Shown here: positions 32,964-42,210 of the stretch, one piece after another
Layout: every line of letters begins with the position of its first letter
Position numbering within the stretch: the first letter of the stretch is position 1
The notes under the pieces: model-generated
What the model was told of the DNA's origin: nothing
Seen by the model: the letters and a program-made list of their open reading frames with translations, nothing else
The model's database searches: none
Program-made: the position numbers and the translations under genes
NCBI GenBank assembly: GCA_963775875.1
Contig: CAVZKP010000021.1
Coordinates: 62,001-126,000, forward strand
Source of the DNA: AP-15 sp963775875
GTDB taxonomy: Bacteria > Pseudomonadota > Alphaproteobacteria > ATCC43930 > CGMCC-115725
Direction of reading: 5' to 3'
Length of the DNA: 64,000 bases

Positions 32964-33061
32964 CTCCGCTCGGCGCCCACCGGCTCGACCCTTGCCGCCG
33001 CCCGCTTCCGGCCGATCCGCCTCGGCCATCCGATCGCTCGCCCCTCGGGCTCGCGGCGGGA

Positions 33062-33147
33062 TGGTGGAGGGGGTTGGATTCGAACCAACGAAGACGTACG
33101 TCGGCAGATTTACAGTCTGCTGCCTTTAACCACTCGGCAACCCCTCC
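33062..33147 (-). tRNA. tRNA-Tyr (GUA anticodon)
   Basis: An 86-nt class II tRNA on the minus strand with acceptor GGAGGGG/CCCCTCC, discriminator A and an encoded CCA. The anticodon stem CAGAC..(TGTAAAT)..GTCTG-like arm gives anticodon GTA, and a long variable arm (GCCGACGTACGTC) follows. It is the first gene of the Tyr-Gly-tuf2 unit, about 30 nt after the predicted transcription start. Confidence 0.97.
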
Positions 33148-33184
33148 GCGACCGCATGCCGCCCGGCGCAGCGCAAACCGGCGC

Positions 33185-33212
33185 TCATAAGGTCTTGCCG
33201 CGCTCTTGTCAA
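33185..33212 (-). promoter_or_regulatory. Sigma-70 promoter for tRNA-Tyr/tRNA-Gly/tuf2
   Basis: On the minus strand a perfect TTGACA (33212-33207) is followed after 16 bp by TTATGA (33190-33185). Transcription would start near 33178, about 30 nt before mature tRNA-Tyr. It diverges from rlmB, whose ATG is at 33322. Stable-RNA promoters of this type in Alphaproteobacteria have a strong -35 and a weaker -10, as here. Confidence 0.6.
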
Positions 33213-33321
33213 TCGGGCTTTGTCGTTGGGCGCTGTCCGAGGGCGGCGCCGGTCGGGTCGGCGCGGGCGATGCCGCCTGCGCCGCCGCCCGATCGACCGC
33301 CGTCCCGCGGAGGCAACACAT

Positions 33322-34167
33322 ATGGTGCCGCACCGATCCTCGCGCCAGGGCCGCAGGGCCGCGCCGCGCGCCGCGCCGGCCGGCGGCGGGTCCGGCCGCA
33401 GCGCGCCTGGCGCCGAGCGCTGGATCTACGGCCGGCACCCGGTGGCGGCGGCGCTGGCCAACCCCGAGCGGCGCTGGCATCGGCTGGCGGCACTCGCCGG
33501 GCAGGAGGCGGAGGCCCGCGCGCTGGCCGCTGCCGCCGTGGCGGCGCGCGGCGGCGGCGCCGGCGCGGCGGTCGTGGTGCTCGACCGCGACGGTTTCGCC
33601 GCGATCCTGCCGGCGGGGGCGGTGCATCAGGGGCTGGCGCTCGAGGTCGAGCCGCTCGAACCGCCCGATCTCGACGATATGCTGCGGCAGGCCGAGAGCG
33701 CGGCCGGGCGATACGTGCTGCTCGCCCTCGACCAGGTCAGCGACCCGCACAATGTCGGCGCGGTGCTGCGCTCGGCCGCCGCCTTCGGCGCGCATGGGGT
33801 GCTGATCGCCGGGCACGGCGCCCCGCCCTCCAGCGGCGCCCTCGCCAAATCCGCCTCGGGTGCGCTCGAGCGGGTGCCGCTGGTCCGCGTCGTCAACCTC
33901 GCCCGCGCCCTCGACCGGCTGAAACAGGCCCGCTTCTGGGTCTGCGGCCTCGACGAGACGGCGCCGCAGCCGCTCGCCGCGCTCGATCTGGGTCCGCGCG
34001 TCGCGCTGGTGCTCGGCTCCGAGGGCAGCGGCATGCGCCGGCTGGTCGGCGAACGCTGCGACTATCTGGCCCGGCTGCCGACCAGCGCGGCGCAGCCCAC
34101 GCTCAACGTCTCCAATGCCGCCGCGGTGGCGCTCTACGAACTCTTCCGCGACCCGGCCCCGCGATGA
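33322..34167 (+). CDS. rlmB: 23S rRNA (guanosine-2'-O)-methyltransferase RlmB (SpoU family)
   Basis: RlmB-type enzymes use SAM to methylate the ribose of G2251 in the 23S P loop. The start ATG 33322 follows GGAGG by 8 bases, giving 281 aa. A basic 35-residue leader precedes the substrate-binding domain WIYGRHPVAAALANPERRWH. The SPOUT knot motifs are LALDQVSDPHNVGAVLRSAA (motif 1), ALVLGSEGSGMRRLV (motif 2) and LNVSNAAAVALYELF (motif 3). The in-frame upstream ATG at 33220 lies in the divergent promoter region and is less likely. Confidence 0.93.
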   Translation: MVPHRSSRQGRRAAPRAAPAGGGSGRSAPGAERWIYGRHPVAAALANPERRWHRLAALAGQEAEARALAAAAVAARGGGAGAAVVVLDRDGFAAILPAGAVHQGLALEVEPLEPPDLDDMLRQAESAAGRYVLLALDQVSDPHNVGAVLRSAAAFGAHGVLIAGHGAPPSSGALAKSASGALERVPLVRVVNLARALDRLKQARFWVCGLDETAPQPLAALDLGPRVALVLGSEGSGMRRLVGERCDYLARLPTSAAQPTLNVSNAAAVALYELFRDPAPR

Positions 34168-34258
34168 ATGGATCGCCGGCGCCCGCGGGTTGTCCCGGCG
34201 CTGGACCGCCGCCGCCAATTCCCCCAAACTCCTCCGCTGGCAGCGAGGGGTCGAGCCC

Positions 34259-36633
34259 ATGAGCGACATCGCCACGCCTTATGTCGGGCGCTCGCTGTTG
34301 CGGCGCGAGGACCGCCGCCTGCTGACCGGGCAGGGCCAGTTCATCGCCGATCTGGCGCTGCCGCGCATGCTGCATGCGGTGCTGCTGCGCAGCCCGCTGG
34401 CCCATGCCCGCATCCGCTCGGTCGACCTGTCGCGCGCCGCGGCATTGCCCGGCGTGGCCCTGGCCCTCAACGGCGCCGATCTGTTGCGCCTGCTGCCGCC
34501 GGTGCCCGAGGGCCAGATCTCGATGCCGAGCAAATGGGCCTCGGTGATCCAGCATAAATTCCTCAATCCCGCAGCAGCCGCTGCTGGCCCATGACAAGGT
34601 GCGCCATGTCGGCGAGGCGGTCGCGATCATCGTCGCCGAAAGCCGCGACCAGGCCGAGGACGCGGCCGAGGCGGCGGGTCTCGACCTCGAGGAACTGCCG
34701 GCGGTGGTCGATCCCGAGGCTGCCTTGCGCCCGGACAGCGCGCTGGTCCACGACCGGTTGCACACCAACCTGATCGGCGCCTTCTCGGTCGGCAGGGGCG
34801 ATGCCGAGGCGGCGCTGGCCCGCGCCCCGCACCGGCTGCGCCGCCGCTTCTACCACCACCGCTACGCCGCATTGCCGATGGAATGCCGCGGCGTGGTCGC
34901 CGCCTATGATCCGCGCACCAATTCGGCGACGATCTGGTCCTCGACCCAGGTGGTGCATTGGGTGCGGCGCGAAGCCGCCGCGCTGCTCGGTCTGCCCGAG
35001 GCGCGGGTGCGCTGCGTCGCGCTCGATGTCGGCGGCGGCTTTGGCGGCAAGGGCCATGTCTATCCCGAGGATCTCTTGATCGCCTTTCTCGCCCGCCGGC
35101 TCGGCCGGCCGGTGCGCTGGATCGAAGGCCGCAGCGAGCACCTGATGAGTGCGACGCATTCGCGCGACCAGCTGCACGATGTCGAGATCGGCTTTGACGA
35201 TGACGGCCATATCCTGGCGCTGCGCGACGATTACCTGGTCGATTGCGGCGCCTGGAACCCGATCGGCTCGGGCGTCGCCTACAACACCGCGGTGCATCTG
35301 ACCGGCCCCTACAAGATCGAGAACCTGGCCGCCTCGGGCCGCATCGCCGTCACCAACAAGGTGCCGAACGCGCCCTATCGCGGCGCCGGCCGCCCGGAAG
35401 CCGCCTTCGCGATGGAGCGGATCATCGATCTGGCGGCGCGGACCCTGGGCCTGGAGCCGGCCGAAATCCGCCGCCGCAACATGATCCGCGCCGACGAGAT
35501 GCCGTACCGGGTCGGCATCCCCTATCGCGACGGCGAGCCGATCGTCTACGACAGCGGCGATTATCCGGGCGCCCTCGCCAAGGCGCTCGACGCGGTCGGC
35601 GGCGTCGAGGCGTTCCGCCGCCATCAGCGCGAGGCGCGCGCCGCCGGCCGCTATCTCGGCCTCGGCATCGGCTGCTACATCGAAGGCACCGGGGTCGGGC
35701 CCGTTCGAAAGCGCCTTTGTCCGCATCGACCCGACCGGCAAGGTCTATGTGTCGACCGGCGCCGCCCCGCAGGGTCAGGGCATGGAGACGATCTTTTCCC
35801 AGGTCGCCGCCGATCTGTGGCGGGTCGCGCCCGAGGATGTGGTGCTGAGCTTCGCCGACACCGCGGCGATCGCCATCGGCTTCGGCACCATGGCCAGCCG
35901 CAGCACGGTCACCGCCTCGGCGGCGATGCACCAGGCGAGCGCTCGGCTGCGCGAAAAGGTGTTCGCCATCGCCGCCCATCTGCTGGAATGCGCGCCGGCC
36001 GATCTCGAATTGCGCCCGGTGGCCGGCGGCGGGGGCGGCGTCGGCGTGGTCGGGGTGCCCGGCGCCGCGGTCAGCCTCGCCCAGGTGGCCCAGGCGGCCC
36101 GGCCCGGCTGGGAGGTCACCCGTCCGCCGGGGGTCGAGGCCGGCCTCGAAGAGATTTGTTACTGGCAGCCGGAAACCGTCACCTGGAGCTACGCCGTCCA
36201 TGTCGCGATCGTCGAGATCGACCGCGACACCGGCCGGGTCAGCATCGCGGATTATGCGGTCGCCCATGATTGCGGCAACGTCGTCAACCCGATGCTGGTC
36301 GAGGGCCAGATCATGGGCGGCGCCGCGCAGGGGCTGGGCGGCATCCTCGGCGAGGCCATCGTCTACGACGCCGACGGCCAGCTGCTGTCCGGCTCGCTGA
36401 TGGATTACGCCTTGCCGATCGCGACCGACATCCCGGCGATCAAGATCGTGCACCAGCACTCGCCCTCGCCGCTCAACCCGCTCGGCGTCAAAGGGGTCGG
36501 CGAAGGCGGCGCGGTCGCCCCGCCGGCGGCGATCGCCAACGCCGTCTGCGACGCGCTCGCCCCGTTCGCCGTCGAGGTCAACGCGACGCCGATCAAACCC
36601 GAACAATTGGTGCGCGCCACCCGGCCGGCCTGA
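34259..36633 (+). CDS. Xanthine dehydrogenase-family molybdopterin-binding subunit (form II CoxL-like), two frameshifts
   Basis: Large subunits of this family bind molybdopterin cytosine dinucleotide and hydroxylate purines, aldehydes, aromatic acids or CO. The start MSDIATPYVGRSLLRREDRR is typical of CoxL form II-like proteins. Extra bases at CCC 34568-34570 and CCC 35700-35702 break the frame; removing them gives 790 aa. Conserved blocks are GGGFGGKGHVYPED, a PYRGAGRPEAAF active-site loop (the AYRGAGR-type signature of form II, not true CO dehydrogenase), and the C-terminal GVKGVGEGGAVAPPAAIAN. The iron-sulfur and FAD subunits normally next to it are absent, so the substrate is unknown. Confidence 0.85.
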
Positions 36634-36775
36634 TCCTCCCGGATCGCGCGCCGGTCTTGCCGGGGCCGGCGGCGGCGATCATGATCCCGACCCGAAACGG
36701 GTGGCGAACCATCGACCGCGAACGGCTCGCGGCAGGCCGGGCAGACCCGGATTTCCGCCGATGCCGCACCGACAT

Positions 36776-36850
36776 GCCGGGTTAGCACAGTGGCAGTGCA
36801 GCGGTTTTGTAAACCGAAGGTCGGGGGTTCGAATCCCTCACCCGGCACCA
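36776..36850 (+). tRNA. tRNA-Thr (UGU anticodon)
   Basis: A 75-nt plus-strand cloverleaf has acceptor GCCGGGT pairing with ACCCGGC, discriminator A and an encoded CCA. The anticodon loop TTTGTAA gives TGT, and the T-loop is TTCGAAT. It stands alone, 142 bp after the molybdenum hydroxylase gene. In enterobacteria a tRNA-Thr adjoins Tyr/Gly/tufB; here it is about 3.6 kb away on the other strand. Confidence 0.96.
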
Positions 36851-36893
36851 ACGCTCTTCAAACAGGCTCATAGGACAGGGTGAGGAGAGACAG

Positions 36894-37579
36894 ATGCTCC
36901 GCTCGGGTATTATCGCCGTTCTCCTGGCCGGGCTCGGGTCGATCCTCAGCTCGGGCTCGGCAAACGCCACAGCGACGACCGACGCTTCGATAATTTTCGG
37001 CATAGATAATGTCTACTGCTCGGCGCCTGAGGGTTGTGTCGCCCAGCTGAACCCCAGCATGCCGCGCTTGGACGTAGCGGCGGTGGCGACACCGGGCATG
37101 GATGTTACCGTCACGGACAGTATTGACTTTTCGCTGCATCTTTCCAACCCGGCGGACGCCACGACAGATGAACTGGTAAATCTTCGAATCGATTATTCTA
37201 TTCTGGGCATAAGCGTGACGGATGGGCTGACTGACTCCGGAGAATACGACTATCAATTGATAAGTCCAAATATCGGAGACTACCTTGAGTGTTCTTATCC
37301 GGGCTCAAACGGGCCAGGCCCAACCGGGCCGCCAAGGGCGGGCCCCGGCACCTATTGCGGTGTACTTGACTTCAATGACCGTGGTTTCACGGCCGCACCG
37401 GGCACGGATCAGACTTTTGACTTGACCGCAACGCTGGTTGCGCGGGCGGACTCGGTCCCGGAACCGTCTTCCGTGGCAATTTTCTCGCTGCGGCGCTCCT
37501 CATTCTCCAGGGATTGCGGACCGCCGCCAGCCGCCGGCGAGCAGGATGGGGCGAAGGCGCGCGCTCACGGAGCGGGTGA
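36894..37579 (+). CDS. Secreted PEP-CTERM protein, sorting tail frameshifted
   Basis: The product has a signal peptide (MLRSGIIAVLLAGLGSILSS, cleavage near SANA-TA), then an acidic beta-rich region with TDSIDFSLHLSNPAD and paired cysteines. The open frame reaches VPEPSSVAIFSL and then becomes arginine-rich nonsense. If one T is restored in the run at 37481-37484, the frame continues LAALLILQGLRTAASRRRAG and stops at 37579. That is a textbook PEP-CTERM tail: VPEP motif, one hydrophobic helix, basic end. Such tails direct exosortase-dependent cell-surface sorting. The body matches no family I recognise. GAGGAG lies 8 bases before the ATG. Confidence 0.75.
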
Positions 37580-37647
37580 TTTATCGTAAGATTTCATCAA
37601 CTTTTGTTGGTTAACCTGCGCGTGATCGAGCTTTAGGAGGGATCACG

Positions 37648-37809
37648 ATGCGCCGGATGATTGGGTTTTTGATGATGGATGACGTCGGAGTGACCGCGAT
37701 CGAGTATGCGCTGATCGCGGGGCTGGTCGCCGTCGTCTGCATCGCCGCGTGGAAATTGCTCGGCACCAACCTCAGCACCAGCTTCCACACCGTCGGCAGC
37801 AGCGTCTGA
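37648..37809 (+). CDS. Flp family type IVb pilin
   Basis: A 53-aa frame starts after TAGGAGGG (ribosome binding site, 7 bases from ATG). It encodes MRRMIGFLMMDDVGVTAIEY followed by ALIAGLVAVVCIAAWKLLGT and a short polar end, NLSTSFHTVGSSV. The G-x-TAIEYALIA core is the prepilin peptidase site and hydrophobic helix of Flp/Fap pilins, used for tight-adherence (Tad) pili. Cleavage is expected after the glycine of DDVG. No tad/cpa assembly genes are in the window, so it is either an orphan pilin or served by a distant locus. Confidence 0.88.
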   Translation: MRRMIGFLMMDDVGVTAIEYALIAGLVAVVCIAAWKLLGTNLSTSFHTVGSSV

Positions 37810-38153
37810 CCGGGGGCAAAGCTTCCGCCGACTTCGACGGACCATCTGCGCGCCCCGCGCCGCCCGCTCGCGGACGAAGCCGCACTCGTCGCTCGCCCGG
37901 CAGCCTTCAGGCGGGTTGCCGGGACATCGAGCGATGCGCGCCGACCCTGCTCGGATAAGCCAACGGCCGAGGCCCGCTAGCCGATCAAGCCGTCCGGCGC
38001 GCCGGGTTTCCTTCAGGCGACAGGTCTGTCTTTGTATTCGCCTTCTGTACAACGGGGCGGCTCAATCCAAAACAACCTCGCTGTGACCCAGCTCACATTG
38101 CTTACCGTCGGCCTTTGCTAATCTGCCGCCCATCTCCCTGCGAGGAGGGCGTC
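37810..38153. other. 344-bp gap without a recognisable gene
   Basis: Between the Flp pilin and the next membrane protein I find no supported gene, RNA or strong hairpin. Open frames on both strands lack ribosome binding sites and family signatures. A Shine-Dalgarno GAGGAGG at 38142-38148 belongs to the downstream gene. Confidence 0.5.
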
Positions 38154-39740
38154 ATGGGCATGGTTTCTGACGAATTCGTCTATATTGTATGCGCCATCCT
38201 TATCGCGATCTACGCATGGGACCGGTTCAATACGCCGTCATCGAACCGCTCGTCGACGCTTCGAACATTGTTTTGGTCGAGCTGCTTTGGCTATGTGCTT
38301 AGCGCCCTCGTATTGTTTTCCGGCCTATCGTTGTTATTGCAGGCGCCAGCGTGGCAGAAGCTGTTCAATCTGAGCGGACAGGCGTCGCTGCCGGCGCCGC
38401 TGATCGCCACACTGGCGATGACCACCCTGCTGCCTTCGGTACCCATCTTGAAGAAAGTGGACAATTGGCTGCTGTCAATTTTTCTCGATTGGGGCGCCAT
38501 TCCCGCCGAGGCCAGGCGGCGCGCCGAGGCGATGACACCCTCGACTTTCACCGTAACCAGCGCGGATGTCGCGTGGCTTGGCCAATCCTACGACGGCGGC
38601 TATGGCGACACCTTTACAGAGCATCTTCGCGAGGAAGGGGTTGCCGGGCTAAAGCGCTCTGAATGCCGCTTTACCCGCGTCGTTAAACTCTACGATCGAA
38701 TCCATCGTCTGGCCGCAGAGCCTGGCTACCGCCGGTTCTTTACCGAAACCAGCGATGAATTTGCCGCTCTGGAACGCCAGATCGACAGCTTCATGCGACG
38801 TGCCGTCACCAGTCTCGACGGCGTGGGTCGACCATCTGGTATTGAGGGAGATGCCGCCTATCAGGAACTAATGGCCGAGTGGCATGGTCGCTTCGCCGAT
38901 GATTGCCGCAGCCATTTCATCCTGCTCGTCCGCTTTCTCGCCCGCGCGACGCTCCGTTCCGAACCGGGCGAGGCGGAAATCGTCACTCGATTGCGCGAAA
39001 TCGGCTTCACCCAGATCGAGCCAACCAATACTCCGGAGTTTCCGCTAAATAACCTGACCATTTTGGGTTTGGGCATATTCGCGTATCTGGTTGTCGCGAC
39101 GATCTGGTTCTCTTACCGAAGCAACGCCGCGCCCGCGGTCGGGCTGCTGACTGCCGGCAAGATCACGCTGGCCCGAGTCGCGTCAATCGGCATGACGGTG
39201 TGGCTGCTTCAGCAGTTCGCATGCTTCCGCCGGGAGACCGGCGACCAGCCCCGGTATTTTGCCTACCTCGTGAATGGAATACTCGCTGGCGCGCTCGCCG
39301 CAGGTGTGTGCGTGCTGTTTCGGATCGGCGGCGATGTCTTATTCACCGTCGAGGAGACGCGTATCGCGATACTGAGCGGCATCTTATCTGCGGCGGTCGC
39401 GTTCTGCTGCGATGATTGGGGTGAAGACCGCTCCCCACCCGTTTGGCTTCGGTTGGCCGAGGCGATCGGTTGCGGTTTCGCCATGGCCGCCGGTACTTCC
39501 CTACTGTGGTTCATGGGACTCGGTCCAGCGAGCCCCAATGTTTCTCACGAACTTCTGCTGACAACCTGGATCGCGATGCCCAGCGCGATGGCGATGATGA
39601 TCGGCGGCTACGTGCCGCATATCTACCGCGCCAGCCGCCGCGCCGCCGCTGCCCGCCGCGCCCCGCCAACACAGCAAGCCGAGCCGTGCCTAGTCCCGAT
39701 ACCGCGTGCCTCGCCGCAGCGATTAGATAAAGCGGCCTAA
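38154..39740 (+). CDS. Unrecognised multi-pass membrane protein
   Basis: I do not recognise a family. The 528-aa product, starting MGMVSDEFVYIVCAILIAIY after GAGGAGG, has two or three N-terminal membrane helices (about residues 8-25, 45-68, 85-105). A soluble stretch of roughly 190 charged residues follows (including TSADVAWLGQSYDGGYGDTF and RFFTETSDEFAALERQIDSF), then about six C-terminal helices from LTILGLGIFAYLVVATIWF onward. The end is basic. The gene stands alone with gaps on both sides, and its codon use is less GC-biased than its neighbours. Confidence 0.7.
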   Translation: MGMVSDEFVYIVCAILIAIYAWDRFNTPSSNRSSTLRTLFWSSCFGYVLSALVLFSGLSLLLQAPAWQKLFNLSGQASLPAPLIATLAMTTLLPSVPILKKVDNWLLSIFLDWGAIPAEARRRAEAMTPSTFTVTSADVAWLGQSYDGGYGDTFTEHLREEGVAGLKRSECRFTRVVKLYDRIHRLAAEPGYRRFFTETSDEFAALERQIDSFMRRAVTSLDGVGRPSGIEGDAAYQELMAEWHGRFADDCRSHFILLVRFLARATLRSEPGEAEIVTRLREIGFTQIEPTNTPEFPLNNLTILGLGIFAYLVVATIWFSYRSNAAPAVGLLTAGKITLARVASIGMTVWLLQQFACFRRETGDQPRYFAYLVNGILAGALAAGVCVLFRIGGDVLFTVEETRIAILSGILSAAVAFCCDDWGEDRSPPVWLRLAEAIGCGFAMAAGTSLLWFMGLGPASPNVSHELLLTTWIAMPSAMAMMIGGYVPHIYRASRRAAAARRAPPTQQAEPCLVPIPRASPQRLDKAA

Positions 39741-39922
39741 CCGGACATCCAACTAGACAATCCGCCCTGCGCCGTTGGGAGAGCTCACCCCGGCGCAGCG
39801 GCGCCAGCTGCCGCCCGCAGGAGGCGTCGTGCAACGGGGTGACGCCTTCACTGATCGGACAGGCGGCATTGGCGCGCGCTGTGGCGAGCTGGCCCGCCCG
39901 TGGCGGGAAACCGCTCAGCCGG

Positions 39923-40543
39923 TCACAAACCGCTGCACTGACCCACTTTGCTGCCGCCGACGGTGTTCGGCAGGCCGCCATCCTGCGGCAGCCCCGACGG
40001 CATATTGCCGGAGCAAACCAGACTGCCGCCAATCGTGTTGCTCTCGATATTGTTGCTGAACGCCGGCGTCGTGTTGCCTCGGTCAAGCAAACTCGCGGCC
40101 ACGTTGTTTCCATTAAAGTAGATGTAAGCCGAGATCGGGGAGCTCGCCACCGAAAGGGTGCCGCCGATAAATGAATCAGTGATCTGTACGGTGTTTGTCG
40201 CGCCGGTCACCGACACGCTGCCGAGAATGTTGACTGCCCCGGGCGCCTGGGGCACCAGGTAGATCGTGTTGGCGCCCACAGCCAACAGCGAGCTGTTGAT
40301 GGTAAACGTCGCAACACCATAGTCCAGCAGCGACGCCCCCGCGCCCACCGTTACATTGCCGCTGACCGTCACGTTGCCGCTGCCGCTCACGGTGCAGGTC
40401 GCGGCCGCGGGCACGTTCACCGTATTATAGCTGCCGGCGGCAAGCGTGCCGGTACAGCTCGTCGTCTGTGCCGCGGCGCTGCCGGCGCCGCCCGCCAGCA
40501 TCAAAGCCACAATCGAAAGACGCCAGGACAGCTGCTTAATCAT
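39923..40543 (-). CDS. Secreted Ser/Thr/Val-rich repeat-like protein
   Basis: The 206-aa product has a clear signal peptide (MIKQLSWRLSIVALMLAGGA, cleavage near SAAA-QT). The mature part is rich in short V/T/S/G strands such as CTVSGSGNVTVSGNVTVGAG and IGGTLSVASSPISAYIYFNG, suggesting a beta-solenoid. Three cysteines are present. GAGGAGGAG lies upstream of the ATG. No catalytic motif and no PEP-CTERM tail are visible; the end is GGSKVGQCSGL. Function is unknown; an extracellular surface role is a guess. Confidence 0.7.
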   Translation of the reverse strand: MIKQLSWRLSIVALMLAGGAGSAAAQTTSCTGTLAAGSYNTVNVPAAATCTVSGSGNVTVSGNVTVGAGASLLDYGVATFTINSSLLAVGANTIYLVPQAPGAVNILGSVSVTGATNTVQITDSFIGGTLSVASSPISAYIYFNGNNVAASLLDRGNTTPAFSNNIESNTIGGSLVCSGNMPSGLPQDGGLPNTVGGSKVGQCSGL

Positions 40544-40953
40544 CGTGCTACTCCTCCTCTGTGATCCGCCGACACCGATGGGCCCGATGGGCCGCCCGGC
40601 GCCGGGCCCGTTCGTTTAACGGCTCACGATGCGGTCTGAAAAATTACCCGTCAAGTGTCTCATCAGCGCCGTGATACAAGTGTAACGCGAAATTCGAGCC
40701 TGCCCAACGCGCCCTCGCGCGCGCCGGGCGTTCGATGCCCAGCTTGCACCGGCCTGCTCCTGTCCAGTCCCCTAAAAAAGGCCGATTTCGCCGCTAACAT
40801 CGCGCCGATCATGCGAAGCTTCGCCGGGGCGGAAGGCGTGCGTTTCCTTATTGTGTCTTATCGTGGCCGGCCGGGCGAGCGGCGCGATTGCCGGCAACCC
40901 TGCGATAAACTACCGTTGCCGGCGCCCATTCGGTTCGCCGCGGGACGAGGAAG
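40544..40953. other. 410-bp gap between divergent genes
   Basis: This region lies between the secreted repeat-like protein (minus) and the Rieske dioxygenase (plus). It contains a GC-rich inverted region near 40580-40610 (GGGCCC..GGGCCC and CCGGCGCCGG). A possible minus-strand -35 TTGACG lies near 40650 with no convincing -10. The 100-codon plus-strand frame across it has no ribosome binding site and no family features, so I do not call it. Confidence 0.4.
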
Positions 40954-42210
40954 ATGATGGTCACCGACAAGATCTGGCCGGCGCATGACTATAGCCGGGT
41001 GCCGTACCGCCTCTATCACGACGCCGAAATCTACGCCCGCGAGCAGGAGGCGATCTTCCGCGGGCCGACCTGGAGCTTTCTCGCGCTCGAGGCCGAAATC
41101 CCCAACCCCGGCGATTTCCGCGCCACCTATCTCGGCGAGACCCCGATCATCGTCAATCGCGACGACCACGGGCTGGTCAAGGCCTTTGTCAACCGCTGCG
41201 CCCATCGCGGCGCGCTGGTGCGGCGCGAATTGTGCGGCACTGCGCGCGAGCATATCTGCATTTATCATCAATGGTGTTACGGGCTCGACGGCGGCTTGAC
41301 CGCGATCCCGTTCCGCCGCGGCGTGCGCGGCAAGGGCGGGCTCGACGCCGGCTTCGACATGGCCGCGCACGGCCTGCGCCCGCTGCGCGTCGGCACCGTC
41401 AACGGCGCGGTGTTCGGCACGCTCGCCGCCGATGCCGAGCCGCTGCCGGACTATCTCGGCCCGCCGATCGTCGCCCAGCTCGAACGCCTGTTCGACCGGC
41501 CGGTGCGGGTGCTCGGCTACAACCGCCAGCGCATCCGGGCAAATTGGAAGCTCTACGCCGAGAATACCCGCGACAATTACCACGCCAGCCTGCTGCACGA
41601 GTTTCTCGTCACCTTCGGGCTCGACCGCTCGACCCAGGTGGGCGGGGTCAGGATGGACCGGCGCCACCGCCACAACATCACCTGGGCCGAAGCCGAGAGC
41701 GACACCGACGAATTTGCCCGTCAGGCCTATGCCGGCGCTGGGGTGCGCAACGACTACCTGGCGCTGAAGCAGCCGGCATTGGTCGCCTTCCATCCCGAGC
41801 ATGGCGACAGGCTCAACCTCGCGGTCACCTCGGTGTTTCCCTCCGCGGTGTTCGTGCAGATCAGCAACAGCCTGGCGATCCGCCAGATCCGGCCGCGCGG
41901 GGTCGACGAGTTCGAAGTCTTCCAGACGATGATCGGCTACGCGGACGACCCGCCCGAGATGGCCCTGCACCGCCTGCGCCAGGCCAATCTGGTCGGCCCG
42001 GCCGGCCTGGTTTCGATGGAGGATGGCGAGGCGATCGAGATCGCCCACCGCGCCTCCAAGCCCGAGCCCGACCGGGCCACAATCATCGAACTGGGCGGCG
42101 GCGGCGTCATTTCCGACCGCGACTACCGGGTCACCGACGTGCCGTTGCGCGGCTTCTGGTCGTATTACGCCGAACTCCTGGGGATCGAGCCGGCGGGTGC
42201 TGTGCGATGA
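40954..42210 (+). CDS. Rieske-type aromatic ring-hydroxylating dioxygenase, alpha subunit
   Basis: Alpha subunits hold the Rieske [2Fe-2S] cluster and mononuclear iron that insert both oxygen atoms into an aromatic ring. The 418-aa product has C82-x-H84 (RCAHRG) and C102-x2-H105 (CIYHQW) for the Rieske cluster. D207-x2-H210-x4-H215 (DNYHASLLH) gives the iron facial triad and bridging aspartate. The layout resembles anthranilate/salicylate-type oxygenases. The beta-subunit gene overlaps by 4 bp. No ferredoxin or reductase gene is nearby, so electrons must come from elsewhere. The substrate cannot be read from sequence. Confidence 0.92.
   Translation: MMVTDKIWPAHDYSRVPYRLYHDAEIYAREQEAIFRGPTWSFLALEAEIPNPGDFRATYLGETPIIVNRDDHGLVKAFVNRCAHRGALVRRELCGTAREHICIYHQWCYGLDGGLTAIPFRRGVRGKGGLDAGFDMAAHGLRPLRVGTVNGAVFGTLAADAEPLPDYLGPPIVAQLERLFDRPVRVLGYNRQRIRANWKLYAENTRDNYHASLLHEFLVTFGLDRSTQVGGVRMDRRHRHNITWAEAESDTDEFARQAYAGAGVRNDYLALKQPALVAFHPEHGDRLNLAVTSVFPSAVFVQISNSLAIRQIRPRGVDEFEVFQTMIGYADDPPEMALHRLRQANLVGPAGLVSMEDGEAIEIAHRASKPEPDRATIIELGGGGVISDRDYRVTDVPLRGFWSYYAELLGIEPAGAVR

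Noticed and set aside
37633..38052. Minus-strand 139-codon ORF over the Flp pilin
   Set aside because: It lies antisense to a clear pilin gene and is arginine-rich without features.
40655..40957. 100-codon plus-strand ORF before the Rieske dioxygenase
   Set aside because: No ribosome binding site, Arg/Pro-rich composition and no recognisable motif.
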